DNA from: Streptomyces sp. NBC_00670
Lineage (GTDB): Bacteria; Actinomycetota; Actinomycetes; Streptomycetales; Streptomycetaceae
DNA: 64,000 nt
Direction: 5' to 3'
Assembly (NCBI RefSeq): GCF_036226765.1
Contig: NZ_CP109017.1
Span: 2,681,501-2,745,500 of the forward strand
Of the stretch, positions 53,520 through 61,719 are shown piece after piece (within the stretch, counting starts at the first letter, position 1; every line of letters begins with the position of its first letter). A program made the translations under genes and the position numbers. Below the pieces are notes generated by a model that was not told the origin of the DNA, searched no databases, and saw only the letters and a list, made by a program, of their open reading frames with translations.

Positions 53520-56242
53520 GCACTGTCGTCGATGAACGGCTGAAGCGTCTGAGGCGGGAACTCGATGATCACACCCGGATCGCCGATCGACTCGGACTGG
53601 ACCTGGAACGCCCGTTACGGTCCCTGAATGACGGTTACCCCGAGAACGCGGTCGCGCTGGTGGGGAAGCTGACCGAGAAGCTGCTCAAGGAGCTGTGGCG
53701 GCACCATGGTGTGGAGGGCGATCCCTCCACCAAAGCACTGAACGACCTGGTAAAGCGCTGTCGCCCGTACATCCGCAGCAGCACAGTGCTGGATGCGCTC
53801 GACGACATCCGGCGTCTGCGCAACCGCTCCACACACGACGGTTATGACATCAGTGACGAGGACGGACTGCTCGCGGTCCGCCGACTCGTCGACGTACTGG
53901 TCTGGTTCACCGACACAGGAAGCGCAGCGCTACTCGGGGGCGAACCCGACGTAGCCCCCGAGGTGGCGGGCCGCTGCGAATTCCTTGCCGGACTCCATGT
54001 CACCCTCGGCTACCGTCAGGCCAAACGCTTCGTACTCAGCCCGGACACCGTCTACCTCTTGTTCTGCCGCGAGTCGGGGATGCGGCTGGAGTACGTGGAG
54101 CTGATGCTTTCGCGTGACGCCGACGACCTCGGGACCGTCCTCACCTCTCACGGCGGTGAACTGCTGCGCACGAGGTTGCCCAAGCTCACCCGGTTCGTCG
54201 TGGTGGACGACGACGGGGGCACCCCTGGTGCCTTGCATCAACTGCTGGGCACAGACTTCAGGATCGTGCGCTACGACGGCTTCCTCGACACCATCGTCAA
54301 CCTCGACACCCATCTCGCCGGGCTCGCCGACAGCACCGCCCCAGACACGACACCCGCGCCGCGCACACCCGTTGTCGCGACTGTCCTCACCACTGACCCT
54401 CATACCGGTGAAGCTGCTGTCACGGACTCCGGTGACGCGGCGGGATTAGTGGCCGACCTGGCACGCGGTAGCGCCAACGTCCTGGTCACCGGCCGACCAG
54501 GCAGCGGAAAGAGCACGCTGCTGTGGGCCTTGGCCGCCGACCCAGCTATCCGCCGCTTCCGGTTCTACTTCGACCTTGGACTCAAGCCGAAGGACGAACC
54601 CTTCTCCGAGTACGCGGCCCGTCTCCTGGCACCAGCAATGGCATCGGACCGCTCCCGCGCATACGACCTCTTCCTGTATCTGATCCGCTCCGGAACCGCG
54701 CTTTGCGTGCTGGACGCAGTCGACGAGGGCGTGCCGGAACCGAGCCCTACGGGCTTCCTGCGCCTGTTCACCGATCTCTCGGCCGTGCTGTCGGCGGAGT
54801 CAGCAGTGGTCATGAGTTCCCGGGTCTCCTTCCTGGCGGACTCTCCTCAGGTACGGCAGCTTCTCGACAGCGGCGCCGGCCGTTCCGAACAGCTCGTCGA
54901 GCAGATGTACGCGAACGGCGTGGATCCGTCCCGTGTGCCGCACTTCCACGTCGTACGCCTCGCCGAGCCCGCCGCCACCCCGCTGGAAAGGCGCCTCACC
55001 GCGGAACTCGGTCTGCCGCCGGGGCAACCCCTTGCAGACATCCTCGGCACCCACCTCACGCGCACACTGACCGAACAGGGGCGTCCGGAGCTGGAGCAGC
55101 AGCTTCCCGCCACACTCGGGCGGGCGTTCCTCGCGGACCGCACCGTCTTCTCCCTGCTCGACCTCCACCGCGAGCTGGGCGCGGAGGCCTTCACCGAGGG
55201 GCGCCTGGACCCGGCAGCCTGTGTCCTCGCTCCGCTGCTGCGCCCAGCGGGACCGGACCACGTCGCGTTCGTGCACAGCGCGTACCAGGAGTTGCTGGCC
55301 GCCCGGTATCTCTCCGACCCAGCCCACCTTGCCGCTACGGCGAATCTCTCCGACGACGTCTTCCTGACAGAGCAAGTACGCGCCTTCCTCGCCAGCCCAT
55401 CCGGCGCCGGAAGAGACGACGACGAGGACGGCGGCTTGGTGCGTGACGACTGCGTACTGCCCACTGGCGCGTACCTTGTCGGTCCGGCCGAGCGGCTGCT
55501 GATCCGCCGCATCGAGCGTCCCGTCCGTTTCGACCGCCGAGCAGTGACCGTCGCCCGCTACCGGCGCTTCCTGAACGCGCTGGAGGCGGACGGCACCTCC
55601 CGGTGGGACCACCCGGACCAGCCGGCCAATGTCACTCACCGCCCTTGGACGGACCGGCTTCGCCATCCCGATTACTACGAGAACCCGTTTTACGACGACC
55701 ATCCCGCGGTCTGCGTCAACTGGTGGAGCGCCTACGCCTTCGCCGCGTTCGAGGGGAAGCGGCTGCCGACCTCCCTCGAATGGGAGGCGGCCGCACGCGG
55801 CGCCGACGGGCGGCTCTTCCCCTGGGGCGATGTCCCGGACAGCGGCCGCATCAACTGTGCCGACGCATGGGTCGGCCATCCCGTTGTGACATATCAGGCG
55901 TGGTACGAGGACTTCGCAGGCGACGCCGTCCGGCGAGCCGGCGCCACACCGGCCGATGAACGCCCCGGCAACCGCTCCCCGTTCGGTGTCCTGGACATGG
56001 TGGGGAATTGCTGGGAGTGGAGCTCCACCACCCTGGACGACTCCGCGGAGGCGGTGATCTGCGGTGGCAGCTACGACAATCCGATGCGCGCGGTGCAGAC
56101 CAGCACCAAGGGCGTCTACCGCAAGCGCGGTGGAAGCAACGCGGTGGGATTCCGCTGTGTGCAGGACATCGACCCGGCGGACGCGTCCACTACGGCACGG
56201 GCAGGGACCGCTACCGCCCTCGCGGAGGGGACGACAGCATGA
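53516..56242 (+). CDS. HEPN-NACHT-FGE-like ATPase, candidate defence sensor/effector
   Basis: 908 residues. Residues about 38-130 are a helical HEPN (DUF4145-like) domain with the ribonuclease-type motif RNRSTH (Arg102-x4-His107). An unknown alpha/beta region follows (about 150-270). The NACHT/STAND ATPase has P-loop GRPGSGKST (Gly326-Ser333), Walker B CVLDAVDEG (about 397-405) and helical parts to about 640. From about 646 to 885 is a formylglycine-generating-enzyme-like domain (VAVCVNWW-type HPAVCVNWWSAYAFAAFEGKRLPTSLEWEAAARG, FPWGD, VGNCWEWSS, CGGSYDNPM, GFRCVQD). The usual catalytic Cys pair of FGE is not present, so it is probably a binding module. Translationally coupled on both sides. 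Confidence 0.85.
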   Translation: MSTVVDERLKRLRRELDDHTRIADRLGLDLERPLRSLNDGYPENAVALVGKLTEKLLKELWRHHGVEGDPSTKALNDLVKRCRPYIRSSTVLDALDDIRRLRNRSTHDGYDISDEDGLLAVRRLVDVLVWFTDTGSAALLGGEPDVAPEVAGRCEFLAGLHVTLGYRQAKRFVLSPDTVYLLFCRESGMRLEYVELMLSRDADDLGTVLTSHGGELLRTRLPKLTRFVVVDDDGGTPGALHQLLGTDFRIVRYDGFLDTIVNLDTHLAGLADSTAPDTTPAPRTPVVATVLTTDPHTGEAAVTDSGDAAGLVADLARGSANVLVTGRPGSGKSTLLWALAADPAIRRFRFYFDLGLKPKDEPFSEYAARLLAPAMASDRSRAYDLFLYLIRSGTALCVLDAVDEGVPEPSPTGFLRLFTDLSAVLSAESAVVMSSRVSFLADSPQVRQLLDSGAGRSEQLVEQMYANGVDPSRVPHFHVVRLAEPAATPLERRLTAELGLPPGQPLADILGTHLTRTLTEQGRPELEQQLPATLGRAFLADRTVFSLLDLHRELGAEAFTEGRLDPAACVLAPLLRPAGPDHVAFVHSAYQELLAARYLSDPAHLAATANLSDDVFLTEQVRAFLASPSGAGRDDDEDGGLVRDDCVLPTGAYLVGPAERLLIRRIERPVRFDRRAVTVARYRRFLNALEADGTSRWDHPDQPANVTHRPWTDRLRHPDYYENPFYDDHPAVCVNWWSAYAFAAFEGKRLPTSLEWEAAARGADGRLFPWGDVPDSGRINCADAWVGHPVVTYQAWYEDFAGDAVRRAGATPADERPGNRSPFGVLDMVGNCWEWSSTTLDDSAEAVICGGSYDNPMRAVQTSTKGVYRKRGGSNAVGFRCVQDIDPADASTTARAGTATALAEGTTA

Positions 56243-56532
56243 ACAACGACAACAGTGGCGGCCCCGGCTTCGGCAGCGGACCGCGCCACGGGACCATCGT
56301 TGACCGGCGGCCGAGCGGCGGCGGAACGAGCGGCGCGCTCGGTACCTACGTGGTCCGGGACGCCGAGGAAGAGCGGTACTACAGCTTCGACTACCGGCAG
56401 ATCGTGACCGAGGGATTCCGCACTATCCGTACCGGCGAACGCGTCCGCTTCCACATCAGCGCGCAGAGTCCCGACCGGGCCGAGTTCGTCATCCGTCTCG
56501 ACCAGCCCGACCCGGCCGAGTTCTACCGGTGA
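56239..56532 (+). CDS. Small cold-shock-like (OB-fold) protein
   Basis: 97 residues from ATG 56239, overlapping the ATPase stop (ATGA). After a Gly/Asn-rich N-terminus, HGTIVDRR...YYSFDYRQIVTEGFRTIRTGERVRFHI follows the strand order of cold-shock domains, ending AEFVIRLDQPDP. The RNP1 aromatic motif (KGFGF) is missing. It may bind RNA or act as an adaptor. The GTGA at its end couples it to the next gene. The fold call is by eye only. Confidence 0.65.
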   Translation: MNNDNSGGPGFGSGPRHGTIVDRRPSGGGTSGALGTYVVRDAEEERYYSFDYRQIVTEGFRTIRTGERVRFHISAQSPDRAEFVIRLDQPDPAEFYR

Positions 56533-57827
56533 CCGGACCCGACCCAGCACCGCCCCTCATCGACGTGACGGGCGCTCGGCAGGAACTGACTGTCGTGCTG
56601 CCCGCCCGGCTGCTCCATGCTCCCGACTGGCCCGAGGGCCCGTTCCCGTTCGAACTCGGGAACCGCCGTACGAACGCATCAACCAGGTCCACCTACTTCG
56701 CACCCGCCTCCGCACGTGTCCTCTACGGCGCGCCCGGGCAGCCTCGCCGCTGGCATCTGCCGCTCGACGTCAAACACGACGGGCTGCGCCTACTGGGTCT
56801 TGAGCTGCTCCGCGCAGCCACCGCTCGGGACCCCAGACACGCTCTGGCCGTCCTGCACTTCACTGTGGAGCGGCCACTCCTGCCGGTACTGCGTGCCATA
56901 GGTGAACGGCGGCCGGTCCACGAAGCCGTTCCACCACCCGGGCTGACCGGCCCCTTCGACCCCGCCGAGCTGCTCGCCGGTATCGCCGACGTCCAAGACC
57001 CCACCCCGCCCTTCGCCCTCACTCACCCGTACACCATCGCCTTCCTGACGCCGACGGCGGAACACACGTCCACCTTGCGCGACGGCCTCCAAGGAGAGCT
57101 GCCTGCCACGGCCGACAACTGGCTGTGGCAACTGGCTTCCCGCTCCACCCCTCAAGACTTTCCCCTGGCCCCGGAGACCGCCGCTGTCCAACTCAGGGAT
57201 GCCCTGAGGATCTCTGCCGACTGGAGCGCTCTGGTGCTACGGCAGGGCGCCGCCTTCCTCGGCCATCGCCCCGACACCGGCGAGGGCGACTTCTATGAGT
57301 TCGGCGCACTGCACTCCCGCACGGTCTACCTCGACGCGCTGCTACTGGGATCCCTTCAGCGCGACCACATCGACGAACTCACCGACGAACTCTCGGACGT
57401 GTTCACCTCTCCACGCCGCCTGGCCCGCCGCGTCGCCGCGATGGAACGCAACATCGCGCTCTTCCGCAGCGGCTACTGGCGCCAGCACCTCACCGCGCAC
57501 GGCCCCGCGAACGAGCTCCTTCTCGCCTTCCAGAACCAGCACCGCCTGCCGGCCCGCTTCACAGAGATCCTCGCCGAGGCCGCCGACTACAGCCGCCTGG
57601 TCCAGACCCAGGAGAGCCAGCAGATCAGTGGCGCCCTGGGCGTCCTGACCATCCTGGGCCTTCCCCTGGGCACAGCCCTGGGCATCCTCCAAGTCCTGGA
57701 CGACCACTCGATGTCCCACCTTCTGGCAGCCCTGGCCCTGTCAGTTGCTGCGACGGCTGGCGTGCTGACTACGCGGTACGGGCGGCTGGTGCTGTCGTCG
57801 TTGCGCGGAAGCGAGAGCCGACGGTAG
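56529..57827 (+). CDS. CorA-like two-TM protein, candidate membrane effector
   Basis: 432 residues from GTG 56529. The soluble N-terminal part is rich in beta and helix; from about 300 a long helical region (HLTAHGPANELLLAFQNQHRLPARFTEILAEAADYSRLVQTQES) leads to two TM segments (about 365-388 and 396-418). This is the arrangement of CorA-type magnesium channels, but the GMN loop motif is missing. In some bacterial defence systems such proteins open the membrane. Last gene of the coupled operon. Confidence 0.7.
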   Translation: MTGPDPAPPLIDVTGARQELTVVLPARLLHAPDWPEGPFPFELGNRRTNASTRSTYFAPASARVLYGAPGQPRRWHLPLDVKHDGLRLLGLELLRAATARDPRHALAVLHFTVERPLLPVLRAIGERRPVHEAVPPPGLTGPFDPAELLAGIADVQDPTPPFALTHPYTIAFLTPTAEHTSTLRDGLQGELPATADNWLWQLASRSTPQDFPLAPETAAVQLRDALRISADWSALVLRQGAAFLGHRPDTGEGDFYEFGALHSRTVYLDALLLGSLQRDHIDELTDELSDVFTSPRRLARRVAAMERNIALFRSGYWRQHLTAHGPANELLLAFQNQHRLPARFTEILAEAADYSRLVQTQESQQISGALGVLTILGLPLGTALGILQVLDDHSMSHLLAALALSVAATAGVLTTRYGRLVLSSLRGSESRR

Positions 57828-57984
57828 AGCATTCGCGATGTGAGAACGAGCACGGAGCGTACTGGGGATATGGAATGACCTCACGCAGCGCGTGCTAGGC
57901 AGCGCTCCTCGGCGGGCAAGGAGTGAGCTAGTCGGCTTCCCAAGCATGTGCCTGCCAGCCAACCGCAGGACTACCCTCTGCGGT

Positions 57985-58473
57985 GTGCCAGAAGATCTCG
58001 CGTGGGAAGCGCCAGAGGGGTCCTGGGCCTCATCCGCGGCCCGGCGCCGCAACATGCAGGCGATCCGCAGCCGGGACACGAAGCCCGAGCGGCTGATCCG
58101 GCGCCTGGTGCACGCCAAGGGTCTGCGTTACCGCGTCGCTGCCCGCCCTCTCGGAGATCTGCGTCGGACGGCGGACCTAGTTTTCCGTCCGACAAAGGTC
58201 GCCGTCTTCATAGACGGCTGCTACTGGCACGGATGCCCGGAGCATTACGTGCCCCCGAAGACGAACTCCGGTTACTGGTCGGACAAGGTTCTGCGCAATG
58301 TCGAGCGCGACCGGGACACCGACCGCAAACTGGCCGAGGCCGGTTGGCTCGTGCTCCGTTTCTGGGAGCACGAGCCGTCTGACTCATGCGCTCAGAAGAT
58401 CGCTGACACCGTTCTTTCGCGGCGTGCCAGCCTGGCCGCTCCGCGAAACGGGAATTTCCAACTGTCCGACTGA
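57985..58473 (+). CDS. vsr: Very short patch repair endonuclease Vsr
   Basis: 162 residues from GTG 57985; ATG 57946 is an alternative. Vsr motifs: RRRNMQAIRSRDTKPERLIRRL, ADLVFRPTKVAVFIDGCYWHGCPEHYVPPKTNSGYWSDKV (catalytic Asp and His, zinc-binding Cys/His) and DRKLAEAGWLVLRFWEHE. Vsr nicks next to T in T:G mismatches that arise from 5-methylcytosine deamination. Its 3' end overlaps the convergent cytosine methyltransferase gene by 90 bp. Confidence 0.92.
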   Translation: MPEDLAWEAPEGSWASSAARRRNMQAIRSRDTKPERLIRRLVHAKGLRYRVAARPLGDLRRTADLVFRPTKVAVFIDGCYWHGCPEHYVPPKTNSGYWSDKVLRNVERDRDTDRKLAEAGWLVLRFWEHEPSDSCAQKIADTVLSRRASLAAPRNGNFQLSD

Positions 58474-59727
58474 GTCAAGCTGCGGGGCCCCCAGGTCAGA
58501 ATCCATGATGTAGTCCTTCAAAAGTTCCTCACGGTGCTCAGGGCGCAGAATGGCCGCGATCGCCCGGCCAACGGCCTCGGCTACCGGCGGCGGGAACGCG
58601 TTTCCCACCTGCCGGTAGCGCGCGGTCTTCTTGCCCTGGAATTTCCAGCCGCGCGGGAATCCCTGAATGATGGCGGCCTGCTCGACGGTCAGCATCGGTC
58701 CGGCATCCCGGAAGAGATCCCGTTCCGGATCGCACTCTCCCCGGTCGTTGGCGACCCCCATAGCGTTGACGCCCAAAGCCCCCCACGCCCGCTTGGCCCG
58801 CGTAGGTCCGAGGTCAGCTCCGCCATGCTTCCGTGAGCCGCCTACCAAGGTCGGCGCGACTCCCCGCCCAGCTGCTGCTGCCTTCTCCGCGTCCTCCAGC
58901 CAGTCATCGAAGACGTTCTTGCCGGTCCGGTCCCCCGGCCCGGCGGGCTCGCCCCACTTGTTCTTGTCCCAGAAGTCCCGGCAGCGCTCCTTCATGGTCT
59001 TCTCAAGCACCCGCGCCACAGTGGCCTCTTCTTCATCCAGGCGGACAGGCCATGAGAATTCCGAACCGTCACCGGAAAGGTAGTCTTCATGAATCGCTAC
59101 AAGAATCGCCCTGGGACGCAGTTGCGGAACGCCGAAGTCTTTGGCATCCAGCCGGCGCCAGACCTTCCGCATCTCCACATCCTGACGCGCAGGCGTCCAC
59201 CCCGGCCTCATCTGAGGAACAGAGTAACCAAGTTCCCTCAGGCCCTCCAGAATCTCCTCGCGGTATTTGATGAAAACCTCTGGAGGCTCCAGGATTCCTC
59301 GCACGTTCTCAATCATCACCGCCTTGGGGCGGAGTTCCCTGATGATTTCCAGGGCGGCAGGGAAGAGGTCACGCTCATCGTCTTTTCCGAGTTGCTTACC
59401 CGCCAAGGAGAACGGAGGGCACGGAACGCCCCCCGCGAGCAGATCGAGATCACCCGGGTTCAACTTCAGATTCCGATACTCGTCCGATTTCAGGAATTCC
59501 TTGACATCCATCGGGCGAAGATCGTTGGCGCGCCTGGCATTCCAGCCGGGCCATCCAGCCACATTCGCGCTCAACGTCTCAACAGCGCTTGGCTCCCACT
59601 CAACGAGGGAGAGGTGGTCAAAGCCGGCGTTGTGGAGCCCAACGGCTTGCCCGCCGGCCCCCGCGCAGATCTCGATCGAGGTCAGTGGCGAGGCGAACTG
59701 CGGGCGCTTCCGGCCGTTGGCGCGCAT
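58384..59727 (-). CDS. dcm: DNA cytosine-5 methyltransferase
   Basis: 447 residues from ATG 59727 with CAGGAGGAGCGCC upstream. C5-methyltransferase motifs: I IEICAGAGGQAVGLHNAGF, IV GGVPCPPFSLAGKQ (nucleophile Cys103), VI MIENVRGIL, VIII-like region RRLDAKDFGVPQLRPRAILVAI (QLRPR), target-recognition region with RKHGGADLGPTRAK, and X RQVGNAFPPPVAEAVG. It protects sites against the neighbouring nuclease proteins. The gene is visibly less GC-rich than the flanks. The tail of about 30 residues after motif X overlaps vsr. Confidence 0.95.
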   Translation of the reverse strand: MRANGRKRPQFASPLTSIEICAGAGGQAVGLHNAGFDHLSLVEWEPSAVETLSANVAGWPGWNARRANDLRPMDVKEFLKSDEYRNLKLNPGDLDLLAGGVPCPPFSLAGKQLGKDDERDLFPAALEIIRELRPKAVMIENVRGILEPPEVFIKYREEILEGLRELGYSVPQMRPGWTPARQDVEMRKVWRRLDAKDFGVPQLRPRAILVAIHEDYLSGDGSEFSWPVRLDEEEATVARVLEKTMKERCRDFWDKNKWGEPAGPGDRTGKNVFDDWLEDAEKAAAAGRGVAPTLVGGSRKHGGADLGPTRAKRAWGALGVNAMGVANDRGECDPERDLFRDAGPMLTVEQAAIIQGFPRGWKFQGKKTARYRQVGNAFPPPVAEAVGRAIAAILRPEHREELLKDYIMDSDLGAPQLDSVGQLEIPVSRSGQAGTPRKNGVSDLLSA

Positions 59728-59904
59728 GGCGCTCCTCCTGGTATCACTCACGGTGTGGTTCCATCAAGCGACCGTAGGTAGTCAGCGGTCTCTTGACACC
59801 AAGAGTCTCCCATTTCCGCATCGTCGCGGCGGCAACGGTGAGCGGGCCCAGCCGAAACCCGGCCCAGCCAGATCAAGCTGAGCCGGGAGACCAAAACACA
59901 GAAC
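59728..59904. other. Short gap between dcm and the helicase operon
   Basis: 177 bp. It contains the region around the inverted-looking CTCTTGACACCAAGAG (59790-59805), which may be an operator or promoter for dcm. An 81-codon frame on the minus strand crosses it but has no ribosome site and overlaps the helicase gene end. Confidence 0.4.
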
Positions 59905-61719
59905 CTACCTAGTGCCCATGTGCCGGAGCAAGACCTCGATGTCGCTCGGTGCCAGCCCCGCAGCGACAGACGGTTCCTCTTCAAGATCGGCAAGCTGCTG
60001 CACAGTGGGGTCGTCCAGGATGCGGCCCATGAACTCTAGCTTCTGGTCGAGACGTACCTCCACCACCTGGTCCACGGTGTCCCGCGCCGCGAGAACCGTC
60101 ACCCTCGTGTCCGTGCCCGGTGCCAGGCCAAGGCGATGAATCCGGTCCAAACTCTGCAGGAAGCGCCCTGCCATGAAGTCGCGATCAACGTAGACGGCAT
60201 CGTGACAGACGTGATGGAGGCTGATCCCCTCGCCGAGCGTGGCGGGGTTGGAGATCAGCACCATGCAGCTCGGATCCTCGCGGAAGCGGCGCAGCTGCTC
60301 CTCACGGTCCACCGTGCCCCCGTAGACGACGGCAGGACCGTACTTCTCCAGCATCCGTTCCAAGGTCGTCAGGCTTCGGACGAACGTCGTCCAAACCAGC
60401 GTCTTGCGGCCCTGGGCAGCGTTCTCGGCAACGATCGTCACCGCCTCTTTGTACTTCGGCGACAGCTCGTAATCCGGCAGGTCCTGCATCAGCGAGTACA
60501 GGGAGCTGCCCTGCGGGATATCGAGCGGCGGGAGCTGGTACGCCAGGGGCTCATACCGGCTGCCACCCTCAAGGAGCAGGGCCGGACTCGTGGCCGCCAT
60601 CAACAGCCGGAGCGCCGTCTTTCCAAGCGCACTGAGGTCGTCCCTCGCCGTGCCGTTGTTCATACCGCCGACCAGTGAGGCGTAGATCTCCTTGTGCAGT
60701 GGCGGCAGGTCGACGTAACGCATCCGCAGTTGCATGGGCGGCAGGCCCAGCTCCTGCTTGGTGGTCCTCGTGAACAATGGACGCAGCACGGAACTGGCAT
60801 AAGCCAGGTCCCCTCCGGCCACGGCCTGGACCACCGTGCGCTGCCCGTGACCGGGCCACACGAAGCCCAGCAGGTTCTCCAGGTCCTTGGAACCGTTCGG
60901 GGCCGGCGTTCCGGTAAGAATCATCCGCCGTGTCGCGAGGGGCCCCAGTGCCATGCAGGCGGCACCGTACGTGCCCCGGGCGCCGAGCTTCATCCTGTGC
61001 GCCTCATCGAGGAGGATCATGGAAGGTGCGGCCTTCAGCCAGTTGGCAAGCCTGGGAAGCGAACGGTCCAGCCGCTCGTAGTTGACGATCAGCACCTCGG
61101 CCCACTGGTCCATCGACCCATCGAGGACGTGCGTGCGCAGCGGGTATCGGAGGCACACCGCCGTCTCGTAACGCCAGGACTCGTAGGCTGACTTCGGGCA
61201 GACCACCAGGAGGCGGCTCACCTTGCCCTGTTCCTTCTGGGCCGCGTACACCGCCAGACCCACTCGGGTCTTCCCCGCGCCCGGCACGCTGAAGTTCGCT
61301 CCGTGCTGGAGCGAAAGGAGCTTGGCGATGTCACGTCGCTGGAACTCGCTGAGTTCTGCCTGCCAGGTGTCCCCCAGCAGATGCGGCACCTGCTCCGGAG
61401 CCACCTCCCCGTGCGAGTCGGCACCGGCGAGCCGCGCCTTGACGGTGTTGGCGTCCTGGACGACGCCGGCCACGAGGTCGCGCAGTTCCGGTGCCCATTC
61501 GACTCCGGAGTGATGCGGCCATGCGCTGAGAGCCCCCAGGTTGGCCAGCAGCTCATCGAGAGCGACCGAGACACTGAGGGGGCCCAGTTGGCCACCCGTG
61601 CGGAACCGGGCGGCCAACTGGACGAGGTCCTGACTGTATTCGTCAGTGGTCCTCAGGATGACCTGGGTCCGCGTCTCGTCGAATCCGAGACGCAGGGAGG
61701 TTCCGGTCGAGTCCGTCAC
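59905..61719 (-). CDS. SNF2/DEAH-type helicase of the restriction operon
   Basis: 604 residues. Walker A SVPGAGKTR (Lys150, Thr151), DEAH box MILLDEAHRM (Asp238-His241), motif III ILTGTPAPNG, motif V ATLGEGISLHHV and VI SLDRIHRLG. SNF2-type ATPases translocate on DNA. The start overlaps the stop of the ParB-like gene by 4 bp. It is the third gene of the operon from the window edge. Confidence 0.9.
   Translation of the reverse strand: MTDSTGTSLRLGFDETRTQVILRTTDEYSQDLVQLAARFRTGGQLGPLSVSVALDELLANLGALSAWPHHSGVEWAPELRDLVAGVVQDANTVKARLAGADSHGEVAPEQVPHLLGDTWQAELSEFQRRDIAKLLSLQHGANFSVPGAGKTRVGLAVYAAQKEQGKVSRLLVVCPKSAYESWRYETAVCLRYPLRTHVLDGSMDQWAEVLIVNYERLDRSLPRLANWLKAAPSMILLDEAHRMKLGARGTYGAACMALGPLATRRMILTGTPAPNGSKDLENLLGFVWPGHGQRTVVQAVAGGDLAYASSVLRPLFTRTTKQELGLPPMQLRMRYVDLPPLHKEIYASLVGGMNNGTARDDLSALGKTALRLLMAATSPALLLEGGSRYEPLAYQLPPLDIPQGSSLYSLMQDLPDYELSPKYKEAVTIVAENAAQGRKTLVWTTFVRSLTTLERMLEKYGPAVVYGGTVDREEQLRRFREDPSCMVLISNPATLGEGISLHHVCHDAVYVDRDFMAGRFLQSLDRIHRLGLAPGTDTRVTVLAARDTVDQVVEVRLDQKLEFMGRILDDPTVQQLADLEEEPSVAAGLAPSDIEVLLRHMGTR

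Noticed and set aside
52743..57827. Diversity-generating retroelement acting on the FGE-like module
   Set aside because: No reverse transcriptase or template repeat was found in the window.
59748..59993. 81-codon minus-strand frame between dcm and the helicase gene
   Set aside because: It overlaps the helicase gene end, has no ribosome site and shows no recognisable motif.
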